A DNA stretch of 64,000 nucleotides, taken from Saccharum officinarum. Lineage: Eukaryota; Streptophyta; Magnoliopsida; Poales; Poaceae. Each line of letters starts with the position of its first letter. The first letter of the stretch is position 1. The notes under the pieces are model-generated. The model was not told where the DNA came from and searched no databases. It saw only the letters and a list, made by a program, of their open reading frames with translations. The stretch covers positions 95,838,656 through 95,902,655 of the forward strand of contig CM036159.1 in the NCBI GenBank assembly GCA_020631735.1. Direction: 5' to 3'. This document shows, one piece after another, positions 21,636 through 32,149 of this stretch. A program made the position numbers and the translations under genes.

Positions 21636-24600
21636 TGTAACAGAACCGCCCAATTATACGAGATTAAGTAGGAAATCATCCAACGGAAGGACAATTTAAC
21701 AAACTTAAGCCCGTATAACCCGGTAGTCCGTGAAATCTCAACGGATTTCAAACCATTTCACATGACAGCCAAGATCGTACTAAGTTTAACGGTTACCATC
21801 ATAAGTTACATAGAAGTTCGTGGCACAAAATACATCGGAGTTTAAACATAGTTATTACAAACCAGGTTCAAATAAAAGTAGCGGAAGCATTTGTTTAAAA
21901 CACGCACACACACATTGTTTTGAGATAAAGTGCCAGCTTGTGATCATTTCCAGCAAAAGCATCAGGCGAGAAGTAGTGAATGACCATTGCCCATGGTCCT
22001 AAGCTTCGCCCATCGCAGGGTAGAGACAGTTGATACAATAACCATAGTACATCTGTCCATCTGCAACAAGTGGGAACAAAGCCCTGAGTACGAGAAGGTA
22101 CTCAGCTAGACTTACCCGTCATAAACCAGAAATAAAAGACACCAAGGAATCATGATAGGCTTTCTGGTGGGGTAGCTGACTCATTTGCAAAAAGGCATTT
22201 TTAGCATTTATGAAAACCTTTACAACAGCTATGCATCAAGTTAAATCTTTATTAACCTGTCAACTACATTTGCACCTGTACTAAAGTAACATGGAATTAA
22301 ACAGGCAATGATAACCAATGATCATTAACAACTTCCATTATGTCATAATTCATTTAACTGTCCAAGTGTTCCATCAATATTACTACGATGAAGTAGCTCA
22401 AGTCAAGTGTTCACTATCCAGTGAACGATGGCGATTCGAATCGATTATTAACCAGCTGGTAAGTTATTCCTCACACAAACCTCACTCACCCGCTAAAGTG
22501 AGGTGTTGGTCACCGAGTCAACCATTCAGGTAAAGTCGCGAGCTTGCCAGGAACCACTTGTACCCGGGGGCCGCCCGACTGCTCTTTGGCCTTATCATCG
22601 CGCCCCCGTATCCTGCCACTACTGCTCCGGTACAGTGCGTTGCGGGCAATCCACTCGACCCGAATAATCTCCCAGTTTCGCGGTCGGAAGGTACTTTATC
22701 CGGCCAGCTAAATGTGAGGCATGCGTTCAACATGACCCGAGGGACAACAACGGACGATCCTTAATCGACACAGACGGAAAACACTACAGTCCGAAACCCT
22801 GCAAGTTTCCGCCCGGTTTCAAATTCATTTCACACTTAGTTATACCATGACTTCATAGTCATCCAAACAGATCCAGGTAACCACCTACAGCTCGCAGGTG
22901 ACAGGAAATCACCCGACTTCTACCGGTCTAAGCAAGCTAAGCACTGACTCGACTGCGGATACCAGGGTAACAAGGATATAATATAACAAAGGTAAGCAAG
23001 GTATAATGCGGCAACGTTTGCAAACAACTCCTAAACATAATGCATCAAATTAAGTAAAGTTAATAATAAATTATTTGCAAACCGGGAGAGAAATGCTCCG
23101 GGGCTTGCCTCTCTCGAAGGAGCTCGGACGGTGATCGGGGCACTCCAGGAGATCTTCACCGACCTCTTCTTCGGCTTCGGTCACCTCCTGCTGCTGCGCC
23201 TCGATCTGCTCCTCTGGCTCCTCGAGTAAGACGACTGGGTTCTCGGTTTGCGATCCTGTATGATGCAATGTGCGTAAGTGAGTATGCAAATGTGCATCGA
23301 AGGAGATGAATGCAATGAATATGTTGAAATGCAAGGTAGTCAACATCATCCAAGAAACTATACACTACAAGCACATATCATCTACTGCATTCTCTTTTAC
23401 TACTATTATGTTAAGTTAACCTATCTTATGAAATGCTTCAAAGATACACCAAAGCTTTACTAATTTCTTAATCACACTTAAAGCAACACTTGCTTAAACC
23501 CTAAGTAATAATAGTAGGTTTGAATAGCAACATATATTTCTGATGCTCCTAAAAATCTAAGAAAATTACAGTAGCATAATACTACTCTAAACAGACTACC
23601 ATAAAAAATTCATGGCATTTGGATAAGTAAACCATCCTATACAAAAATGACAAGCTATAGCATAAAAATGAGCATGAAATTACTTTGTACTATGGAAAGT
23701 GTCAAACAACAGAATTAATATTTTTACTAGGTTCTTTATAGCATACTATGACTGTACAAAAATTATCACATACATGTTTTATACAAAGTTTGCTCTCTAG
23801 CAAAAATAACAAAAATCAGCCATTAAAGGCACTTGAACTACACCTCAACATTTTCCCATAGCACATGCATGAAAAATATTTTTCCTAGTAAGTACATGAT
23901 ATATGAAGATCAACAAACTTAAAAATCATATTTTTCTAATACATATAGGATTTACTAGCTATTTTACAAGATATCAGCAATATTAAGAATTAATTAAAGC
24001 TCTACAGAAAAGTATTCCAAAAATGACATGCAATATTTTAGATTGTAGATCTGGTTCCAATGAATCCCTAGAAATTTATTTCACAATTTTTAGAGCTGAA
24101 ATGACTACTAAAACATTTTTTTCCAAAGCATTTTCAACAAGAATAATAAAAGAAAATGGAAATGGATTTTTATAACGGCACTAGGCCGGCCCGGGAAATC
24201 AAGCGGCCCATGGCCGTCGCGGCCCGGCTTGCGCGCGCGGGGGAAACAACCGAGCCGGTCTGCTCGGGGCTCGGCCCATAGCGCAGCCCAGCCCACCGAG
24301 GGGGGGGAACCAAGCGCGGTCGCCGGCGTTCACGGCTTCGACGCCGCGGCGACGGTCGCGGGCCAACGGCCGGCTCCGGCCAAACCGAGGCCGACTAGCG
24401 CGCGCAACACGTTCGCCAGAGAGTGGCTAACACGTGAAGGCGACGCGGGAGGGCAGAGAGAGGACTAGTGAGGCGGTGGCGAAGCTCGGCGCGGCGGCAC
24501 CGCCGCGGTGGCGCGGCGAGGCGAGCAGAAATTGAGCCCTACCGTGGCCAAGGAGGGGATGGCGGTGCTCGTTCAGAGGAGGGGAGGATGGGGCGGAGCC

Positions 24601-25513
24601 TCGGGCACGGCTAATTGGACGAAGGTGGTCCACCGGAGCAGGAACAAGGCGGAGACGGTGGCGGAGCACGGTGACAAGCGGTGTTCCGCTGCGGCTGTCA
24701 CCGGAGGGAGGAAGAGAGGGAGCAGGCGAGGCAGAAAATGGGAGGGAGACCCAGCGCTCGGTTGTTTTTGAAGCTGGACGCGGGCGCGGGGTCCACGGTG
24801 GCCACGCGGTGGCGTTGCCGGCATGCGAACGCCACGCGGCGAGCGTTTGCTGCCGGGGCGCCAGCGCGCGCGGGCGAGAGCGGGAAGAAGAGGGAGGGGG
24901 CCGGCTGGGCCGGGTCGTGGCGGAGGCGGCTGCGGGCGCGCGCGCGGGAGGAGGAGGGAGGCCGGGTGGACGCGGGCCGCTTCGGCCAGCGGGCCGAAAC
25001 CGAGGCGGTGGCCTGCTAAGGTTTGAAATGGATTTTTTCAAATTTCTAATTTCCAAACAATTTCAAATGCAGTTTTCAAACACAAATTTGAACAAGAAAA
25101 AGACCTTTTCTGGAATTGACCCAAAAATAAAAGTTGCTTAGAATTAAATTCTCTACAACTTTGATTAAGGGGCCAAGTGAAAATTCTTAATAGATTTTGA
25201 ATGGCAGAATAAAAGCTAAAATAGGGAGTATTTTTGAATATTTAGAATTAATATTTTTGAATAAGTTTTTGACAAAATTTTGAGTCATCTGGTTGCTCCA
25301 AAAAATTGAACTAAGGTTCCAAGTGATGTAAAATTTATAGTTGCAACATTTTTGGTGTAATGTGATTATCATATTAATATATTTCATCACATATATTATT
25401 TCCAAGCTTTTATTTCATTCAAATTATAACATTATCACACATGATTATGATGATATGAAATGCCATGCAATATGATTGTCATGCAATGCATTGCGTAACA
25501 CCGGAGTGTTACA
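21636..25513 (-). repeat. 3' LTR of the chromovirus
   Basis: 3,878 bp. Contains a GC-rich block (24180-25020) flanked by AT-rich sequence. Ends show the inverted pair TGTAACA / TGTTACA. ORFs in the GC-rich block are not supported by any domain. Confidence 0.95.
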
Positions 25514-25525
25514 GCCCTCCCCCTT
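25514..25525 (-). other. Polypurine tract of the chromovirus
   Basis: On the minus strand AAGGGGGAGGGC directly precedes the 3' LTR. It primes plus-strand DNA synthesis in this class of element. Confidence 0.85.
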
Positions 25526-25534
25526 ATAAAAATC

Positions 25535-27418
25535 TCATCCCGAGATTTGGATTACGAACCATTTATTATAAAAATCTTCGTATGCTTTTTGTAAGTATTC
25601 ACCCGTTTCCCACGATGCATCTCCCTCATCATGATGACTCCATTGTATCTTATATGTTTTCACCACACTGTTTCGAGTAGCCCTTTCTTTGGAATCCAAA
25701 ACTCGAATTGGCTGCTCATGATACACCAGATCTGACTTAAGTTTTATGCTTCGGGGTTCAATTATTTCCTCTGGAACGCGCAAACATATCTTGAGATGTG
25801 ATATGTGAAAAACTGGGAATATAGCACCCATTGACTCCGGTAATTCCAATTTGTAAGCCACTGGACCCTTCCTTTCCAAGATTTTGTAAGGTCCAACAAA
25901 TCTGGCGGCCAGCTTTCTGCGTATACCAAACCGTTTCTTTTTCATCGGCGTGACTTTTAGATAAACATAGTCACCAACTTCAAACACAAGCGGTCTCCTT
26001 CTCTTATTTGCATAACTTTTCTGACGTGACTGCGCTGCTCTCATATTCTGCTGGATGATATGAACTTTCTTTTCGGCTTCCTCCACGAAGTCAATACCAT
26101 AATACCTCCTTTCTCCTGGCTCAATCCAGTTTAAAGGTGTTCTACACTTTCGGCCATACAGAGCCTCAAAAGGTGCCATCTTGATACTTTCTTGATAGCT
26201 ATTATTATACGCGAACTCTGCTAACAGTAACCATGACTCCCATGAACCTCTGGAAGACAACACACAAGCTCTTAACATATCTTCTAAAACAGCATTAACT
26301 CTTTCAGTCTGACCATTTGTTTGAGGATGATAGGCAGTGCTACGAATCAGACTAGTCCCCAAACCTTTGTGCAAATGCTCCCAAAAGTGAGCAGTGAACT
26401 AGGACCCTCTGTCAGACACTATAGTCTTCGGTATGCCATGCAATCTCACAATCTCCGCAATATACTTCTCGGCATATTGAGGTGGTCTATAAACTGTCTT
26501 GACAGGCAAAAAGTTAGCGGTCTTGGTAAGACGATCCACGATTACCCAAATCGAATCATGGCCTTTCTGAGTAGTGGGCAAACCTGTGATGAAATCCATA
26601 CTTATATCATCCCACTTCCAACTAGGTACTGACAAAGGTTGCAACAATCCGGCAGGTTTCATGTGAATAGCTTTCACTCGACAACATGTGTCACATCTGG
26701 CTACATAAGCTGCAATTTCCTTCTTCATCTTTGTCCACCAAAAACGAGGTCTTAGTTCTTGATACATTTTACTACTGCCAGGATGAATGGATAACTTAGA
26801 GTGATGAGCTTCATCCATAATTTTATTCTTAAGCTCTCTATCCTTTGGAACAACAAGACGGTTGTCGAACCACAACACGTCCTGCTCATCCACTCTGAAG
26901 TGTTTTGAAGGTTCTTCTTTAATTTTCCTTTTGATGTGGAATATCCCTTTGTCTGCTTTCTGACCTTCTATTATCTTACTCTCCAAGGTACAACTGATCT
27001 GAATACTGTGTAACACGACAGGGTGCATGAGATTAAAACCATCTTCGAGTAAGGGTTGCATATTCAGACAATGTGACTTTCTACTCAAAGCATCGGCTAC
27101 CACATTGGCTTTCCCAGGGTGATACTGTACATTCAAGTTGTAATCTTTAATTAGTTCTAACCATCTTCGCTGTCTCATGTTCAATTCCGGTTGGGTGAAA
27201 ATGTACTTGAGACTCTTGTGATCGGTGAAAATATTGCACACATTACCAAGTAAATAGTGTCTCCAAATCTTTAAGGCATGCACCACGGCGGCAAGCTCAA
27301 GATCATGTGTCGGATAATTGATTTCATGTTTTCTCAACTGACGGGAGACATAAGCAATGACTCTTCCTTCTTGCATTAGAACACAGCCTAATCCTGTTTT
27401 TGAGGCGTCACAGAACAC
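25535..27418 (-). pseudogene. RNase H, integrase and chromodomain of the chromovirus, one internal stop
   Basis: From 27418: RNase H with [11 protein letters not shown] and [10 protein letters not shown], then the integrase zinc-binding region ([10 protein letters not shown]...CDTCCRV), the core domain with Asp in [11 protein letters not shown] and Asp in IVSDRGS. A TAG at 26401-26399 stops the frame just after the second catalytic Asp; the same frame continues with the acidic residue in NGQTERVNAVLEDM. The C-terminus carries KRFGIRRKLAARFVGPY and a chromodomain (YKIQWSHHDEGDASWE, then AYEDFYNKW). Chromodomains of this group guide integration toward chromatin marked on histone H3. The stop lies where relatives have Gln, fitting CAG to TAG. 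Confidence 0.9.
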
Positions 27419-30036
27419 ATCAAAAGTTTCTCGATGTCTGGCTGTGCAAGAACTGGAGTAGTGGTCAACAGTTTCCGCAAGGTGTGGAAAGCTGTCTCAC
27501 ACTCCTCTGTCCACATGAACTTATGATCTTTCTGTAACAGACTTGTCATTGGCTTAGCAATCTTCGAGAAGTCTGGGATAAAGCGACGATAGTAACCAGC
27601 TAACCCTAGGAAACTCCTGACTTCTGGCACTGTGGTTGGAGTTTTCCAATCCATAACCTCTTGCACTTTGCTCGGATCTACCGAAACTCCATTCTCAGAT
27701 AAAATATGACCAAGGAAAGGAACTTTCTTCAACCAAAATTCACATTTGCTGAACTTAGCATACAACTTATGATCTCTTAATCTGGTCAAGACAATTCTCA
27801 GATGTTCTTCATGATCTTTCTCATTCTCAGAGTATACTAGAATGTCATCAATGAAGACAACTACAAACTTGTCCAACTCTGGCATGAAAACCGTATTCAT
27901 CAGATACATAAAGTATGCAGGAGCATTTGTTAAGCCAAAGGACATAACAAGATACTCGTACAACCCGTATCTGGTAGAAAAGGCGGTTTTCGGGACATCT
28001 TGTGGCCTAATCTTTATCTGATGATACCCTGATCTTAGGTCGATCTTGGAGAACACTCTAGCTTTAGCCAACTGATCAAACAAAACATCGATATGAGGCA
28101 AAGGATATTTATTCTTGATAGTTACAGCATTAAGAGGTCGATAATCCACACACATCCTGAGAGTACCCTCTTTCTTTTTCTTCACGAACAAGGCAGGACA
28201 TCCCCATTCAGACTTACTTGGGCGGATAAACCCCTTCTTTAGCAATTCTTTCAGTTGCTTCTTCAACTCAGCTAACTCATCTGGAGGCATCCGATAAGGT
28301 CTCCTCGAAATAGGAGCTGTTCCGGGTATCAACTCGATTCCAAACTCAACATCTCTATCTGGAGGAAGGCCAGGTAACTCGTCTGGAAACACATCCGGGA
28401 ACTCACACACTACCGGGATCTGGCGGATAGGAACAACTTCCATGGCACAGGTCACACTCACAAGGTCTGTTCTTTTGGGCAATGGTACCTGAAAAGTACC
28501 CTCTGCCTGCGGATCCTTAAGGGTAAGCAATCGACTGCTTGTATCTATGACTGCTCCCCAGTCTTTCATCCAGTTCATTCCTATTATTACATCCAAAACT
28601 AGTCCCGGCATAACTATCAGGTTTACTCGAAACTTCCGACTCTCTAACTCAAGGGTTGCCCCTCTAACCATCTTATTGGTTAGCACATCAGCCCCTGCTG
28701 AACTTATGCGATAACCATAACTCAATTCTGTGCATAGTTGTTCATGCTTCCGTGCAAATGCTTGACTCATAAAAGAATGCGAGGATCCAGAATCAAATAG
28801 AACAACTGCAGGGTGATGGTTAACAAGAAACTTACCGGCAGTTACAGGTTCTCCTTCAGGAATCTCATCAACGGTGGTATGGTGTACACGGGCAGTGTAA
28901 GTCTGTTGCTTCTTTCTAGGCGGATAAGGGCAGAACTTTGAAAAGTGGCCTGGCTGACCACAATTGTAGCAGGGCCCCTTCACTGTACCAGCAGATCCTA
29001 TTGCTCCCTTAGAGTTGCTTTGTTCTGCAGCTGCGGTGATCTTTGCTGGCGGCACGGCCATCTTGTACGGCTTCTGTGGTCCCTTGTAGTTCTGAGTTTT
29101 ATGCTGTGGAGGCCTGAACCGTGCACCAGGTGCGGATGGACGATAAGAAAGACGATTGGCAGTGACAACTCTGGACTGTGATGGTCCTGACTCAAACACC
29201 CTCTTGCGATTCTTGGATGCAGTGTAGGCGTTGTTGTTCTTTTCTTGTTTCAAACAATCACTGACAAAGTCATTGAACCTGGCGCGGGTATTGGTACCCA
29301 CATGCTTCATCATCTTCGGACTTAACCCTCTCTTGAAACTAGCAATCCTCTTTGCATCTGTGTCGACCATGTCGGGAGCATAACGGCACAAGTTGTTAAA
29401 GGCATGCAGATACTGTGTCACAGTCTTGGTACCCTGATTCAAGGCTAAGAACTCTCCAAGCTTCATCTCAACCAACCCTGGGGGAATATAAACTCCCCTA
29501 AACGCTTCAGTGAATTCTCTCCAAGTAATCTGGGCATTGGGAGGAAAGGTGGTGCGGTGATGCTTCCACCACATTCCTGCCGGTCCCTGTAACTGATGTG
29601 CAGCATATTCTGTCTTCAGAACTTCTGTCAGTCTCAGCACACGAAACTTATCTTCCATAGTGTTGATCCATTCTTCAGCGTCGAGTGGCTCGGCTGCTTC
29701 CTTAAAAATAGGTGGTCTAGTATCCATGAAATCCTTGAAATTGCTGTACTGGTTCACTCCATGGCCACCACCTTGATTATTTCCTCTCTGAACATTTTCA
29801 GCAATGGTACGCAGAAAATCTTCCATATTCCTTTGTGACTGCTCGGCGTTGCGCTGGCTTCCAAGAAACTGTGCGAAGAACACTTCTGCAGTGAGCGGTG
29901 GAGGAGGGGGCAAATGTGGCTCTGGCTGTGGCTCCTGGTGATTGACGTTGCTTGCGCCACCCCCACCAGCCCCTGCACCGTTGCCACCAGTTTCAGCGGC
30001 CTCATACGTGGCACGGCGAGTGTTTGCCATCTGCAT
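27388..30036 (-). CDS. gag-protease-RT polyprotein of the chromovirus, frameshifted at its end
   Basis: 882 codons; start at ATG 30036 (or the ATG at 30030, MANTRR, which sits directly after a CAG). Gag domain around residues 105-240 ([26 protein letters not shown]), zinc knuckle [15 protein letters not shown] near 355, protease DSGSS near 412, RT from about 600 with [30 protein letters not shown] and the catalytic FIDDILVYS near 730. The frame leaves the RNase H at its start: the last ~10 residues read out of frame while the RNase H continues in another frame from 27418, so one base has been gained or lost around 27420-27430. Gag and RT look intact. Confidence 0.92.
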   Translation of the reverse strand: MQMANTRRATYEAAETGGNGAGAGGGGASNVNHQEPQPEPHLPPPPPLTAEVFFAQFLGSQRNAEQSQRNMEDFLRTIAENVQRGNNQGGGHGVNQYSNFKDFMDTRPPIFKEAAEPLDAEEWINTMEDKFRVLRLTEVLKTEYAAHQLQGPAGMWWKHHRTTFPPNAQITWREFTEAFRGVYIPPGLVEMKLGEFLALNQGTKTVTQYLHAFNNLCRYAPDMVDTDAKRIASFKRGLSPKMMKHVGTNTRARFNDFVSDCLKQEKNNNAYTASKNRKRVFESGPSQSRVVTANRLSYRPSAPGARFRPPQHKTQNYKGPQKPYKMAVPPAKITAAAEQSNSKGAIGSAGTVKGPCYNCGQPGHFSKFCPYPPRKKQQTYTARVHHTTVDEIPEGEPVTAGKFLVNHHPAVVLFDSGSSHSFMSQAFARKHEQLCTELSYGYRISSAGADVLTNKMVRGATLELESRKFRVNLIVMPGLVLDVIIGMNWMKDWGAVIDTSSRLLTLKDPQAEGTFQVPLPKRTDLVSVTCAMEVVPIRQIPVVCEFPDVFPDELPGLPPDRDVEFGIELIPGTAPISRRPYRMPPDELAELKKQLKELLKKGFIRPSKSEWGCPALFVKKKKEGTLRMCVDYRPLNAVTIKNKYPLPHIDVLFDQLAKARVFSKIDLRSGYHQIKIRPQDVPKTAFSTRYGLYEYLVMSFGLTNAPAYFMYLMNTVFMPELDKFVVVFIDDILVYSENEKDHEEHLRIVLTRLRDHKLYAKFSKCEFWLKKVPFLGHILSENGVSVDPSKVQEVMDWKTPTTVPEVRSFLGLAGYYRRFIPDFSKIAKPMTSLLQKDHKFMWTEECETAFHTLRKLLTTTPVLAQPDIEKLLMCSVTPQKQD

Positions 30037-30387
30037 ATTTCAGTAACAAGTAATAATTGAGCGAAGTGGTAGTAATTGTATCCGAATGAACAATCATGCC
30101 ATACTGAATTTATTGGAGAGAACAAGTCATGCAATAAAACAGAGGCACAATAATCACATTCCAATTAAAACAACATCACTAATCAAATTACTTCGAATGC
30201 AACATCGCGTTCCATACAACCATGTTGCCAGCATACATACACTGGACTTTTATGTGTTCAAGCATCACATACACAACCAAGACCCAAAAGATCGCCAGTC
30301 TCAAGATCGAACAGGATACAACACGATACATGGGAACCAAAAGAAGGCCATCGCGATAAAGCCTATCACTAACGCAAGGCAACTAGC
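30037..30387. other. Non-coding spacer between the extra ORFs and gag
   Basis: 350 bp. On the minus strand it ends in TTGTTACTGAAATATGCAG immediately before ATGGCA of gag, which looks like a 3' splice site. No ORF on the element strand is credible. Confidence 0.4.
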
Positions 30388-30876
30388 CTACTCCTCGGGG
30401 CCGTCGTCGAGGTCGGAGGCGTCACCATTGCTACCATCAGTAGCGGCGTCGTCGTCGACGTCCATCTGGGCGGCGTCCGGAGGAGCATACGGGCCTATCC
30501 CGTTGTAGAGGGCATGGAACTCTTCATGCAAGTTGGCGTTATACCCTTCTAGCTCCTCGACCCTCTGCCTCAGAAGGTCCCTCTCGTTCCAGGCTTCATT
30601 CCTGTCCTGCACTAGCTGTCCCATCATGCGATCTGCATTTCTGTTGGCCTGAGTCAACGTCTGCACCTGCTGCATAGCACTCTCACCTCTCTCGAGAGCC
30701 CGATCTCGCTGCAAGCTCATGTCGGCCAACTGCTCCTGCAAGCTAGCTATAGCACGTGCTTGCTTCTTCTTCTGCTTCCTTGCTTCAAGCCGATCATCAC
30801 CACGTAGGCCAGTCAAGGTCCAATAGGTATTCTCCAGACCTTGGTATGCTCTGATGGCTGCATACATGGCACTCAT
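30388..30876 (-). CDS. Chromovirus extra ORF b: coiled coil with acidic tail
   Basis: 162 aa. ATG at 30876 overlaps the stop of the H3-tail-like ORF as ATGA. Residues about 30-120 are rich in Gln, Glu, Arg and Leu with heptad spacing (ARAIASLQEQLADMSLQRDR, LLRQRVEELEGYNANL), a likely coiled coil. The last ~25 residues are strongly acidic (DVDDDAATDG, DLDDGPEE), the type of tail seen in histone-binding proteins. No enzyme motif. The ATGA overlap allows termination-reinitiation; alternatively the two ORFs were once one and an indel split them. Function unknown; a histone or nucleosome contact is only an inference. Confidence 0.6.
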   Translation of the reverse strand: MSAMYAAIRAYQGLENTYWTLTGLRGDDRLEARKQKKKQARAIASLQEQLADMSLQRDRALERGESAMQQVQTLTQANRNADRMMGQLVQDRNEAWNERDLLRQRVEELEGYNANLHEEFHALYNGIGPYAPPDAAQMDVDDDAATDGSNGDASDLDDGPEE

Positions 30877-31361
30877 GGTGTGGTTATCGCTAGCCCGTCC
30901 TTCACTGGGCCTCTAACCAGGGCACTTCCCTGCGGCTGTACCCAAATGGCATCGCGAGGATCATCTCTCGGGAAAGTACCGGCCAAAGCTGCTGCCAACT
31001 CATTGGGGAACCTGCTCATGATGTCTCGGATGACGCGAAAGGCTGCACCCTCTGCACCCTCAACTGGAGTGCGTCCTTCAAACTCCACATGCCAACCATC
31101 CCATTCTGGCGCATCACCAAGGGCAGGGACGGTGATCTCCACTATTGCAAGTCCATCCTCAGCTAGCTGGCTCTCATTCCAAGAGTACACCGGCTCTTGA
31201 CCCTCTGGGTACCCCACATCATGGAGCACTCTCCAAAGCAAGGTGGGCATGCCAAACTCACTTAGAAAAGTGTCCGTGCTGCGGCGCTCCCGCGGGGCCA
31301 TCTGGTGACGTGGCGCTCTTCCACCAGTGGACTTACGGGCAGTCTTCTTCGTGCGGGCCAT
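30873..31361 (-). CDS. Chromovirus extra ORF a: protein beginning with a histone H3 tail mimic
   Basis: 162 aa from ATG at 31361 (the frame is open 12 codons upstream, but the H3-like start and the CAG just before it favour this ATG). Residues after Met read ARTKKTARKSTGGRAPRHQ: 17 of the first 21 match the universal H3 tail. Kept: R2, K4, R8, K9 with S10/T11, R17. Changed: Q5 to K, K14 to R, K18 to H, L20 to M. After about residue 25 the similarity to H3 stops; there is no histone fold. The body (TDTFLSEFGMPTLLWRVLHD, YSWNESQLAEDGLAIVEI, GWHVEFEGRTPVEG) is unfamiliar. It lies between the 5' LTR and gag, where extra ORFs have been described in some RIRE3-like grass elements. If expressed, its N-terminus could be a substrate or decoy for enzymes and readers of H3K4/K9. 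Confidence 0.75.
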   Translation of the reverse strand: MARTKKTARKSTGGRAPRHQMAPRERRSTDTFLSEFGMPTLLWRVLHDVGYPEGQEPVYSWNESQLAEDGLAIVEITVPALGDAPEWDGWHVEFEGRTPVEGAEGAAFRVIRDIMSRFPNELAAALAGTFPRDDPRDAIWVQPQGSALVRGPVKDGLAITTP

Positions 31362-32131
31362 CTGTAGCACAAGTTTTAAATTACCCGGTGAGAACATATT
31401 TTAAGTTGATGTCACTTTTATCAAACTGGGATAATCCTTTTATAAGGGGAGGAATGCAGGTTATGAATGAAATGCTCAGGCAGTATGATGCATGCGCGAG
31501 TCTTACGTTCTCACAAACTTAGAAAATAAGACATCTAACGATGAATTCGGTGGCATACAAACGATCTCTCATATACGTAACTAATTCGATCTACACGATA
31601 AACGCTGTTATGTACCTGCAGAAAATTCATTTCAGCCCATTCCCCATGAATGCATGAAAGCAGTAAATCTACCTACGCGCTCTACACGAATCCCCAGATG
31701 CGTGTACAACGGTAGTAACTACCCACACACATCGTCCTATTGACGGCATCGCCTCAACGGACGGAACACCCACACATGCGATACTTTCATAAAAACATGT
31801 GTACAACATGTAATTATTCTAGTATCATATAAAACACTCTCCCTAGATCGGCGGTGTATCCGATCATGCTCTCACAGCTCACACTTACCAAAGCGTAGAG
31901 GTAACTGATCCATACATTACCACTCAATTAAGTGGCACTCATACAATAGCACGCCGTATGAGCAACGAAAGAGAAATATGGTGCAAGAACCCCAAGTTAG
32001 TACTTAAGTAGCCACCTAGAGTCCTTAACTGGGCATACAGGATATGACCACTGGCACACATTTAGTTTTAAATCACACTTTTTAAATAGAATTTTGTTTT
32101 AAATACACTTATGAACAGTAATTACGCTAAA
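31362..32131 (-). other. 5' leader of the chromovirus
   Basis: About 770 bp between PBS and the first ORF. On the minus strand there is a good 5' splice-site-like sequence, GTAAGTGT (31888-31881), and the leader ends in CTTGTGCTACAG directly before the ATG at 31361, a 3' splice-site-like end. No ORF. Confidence 0.4.
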
Positions 32132-32147
32132 CCATGCTCCGATGCCA
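32132..32147 (-). other. Primer binding site of the chromovirus
   Basis: TGGCATCGGAGCATGG on the minus strand, two bases after the 5' LTR. Close to the TGGTATCAGAGC complement of initiator methionine tRNA used by most plant gypsy elements. Confidence 0.85.
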
Positions 32148-32149
32148 GC

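Noticed and set aside
24427..25056. Long ORFs in the GC-rich block of the LTRs
   Set aside because: Low-complexity Pro/Arg/Gly translations, inside the LTR, differing between the two LTRs through indels; not conserved as proteins.
31361..31397. Alternative upstream start of the mimic ORF (12 extra codons)
   Set aside because: Would hide the H3-like terminus; the ATG at 31361 has the better context and sits right after a CAG.
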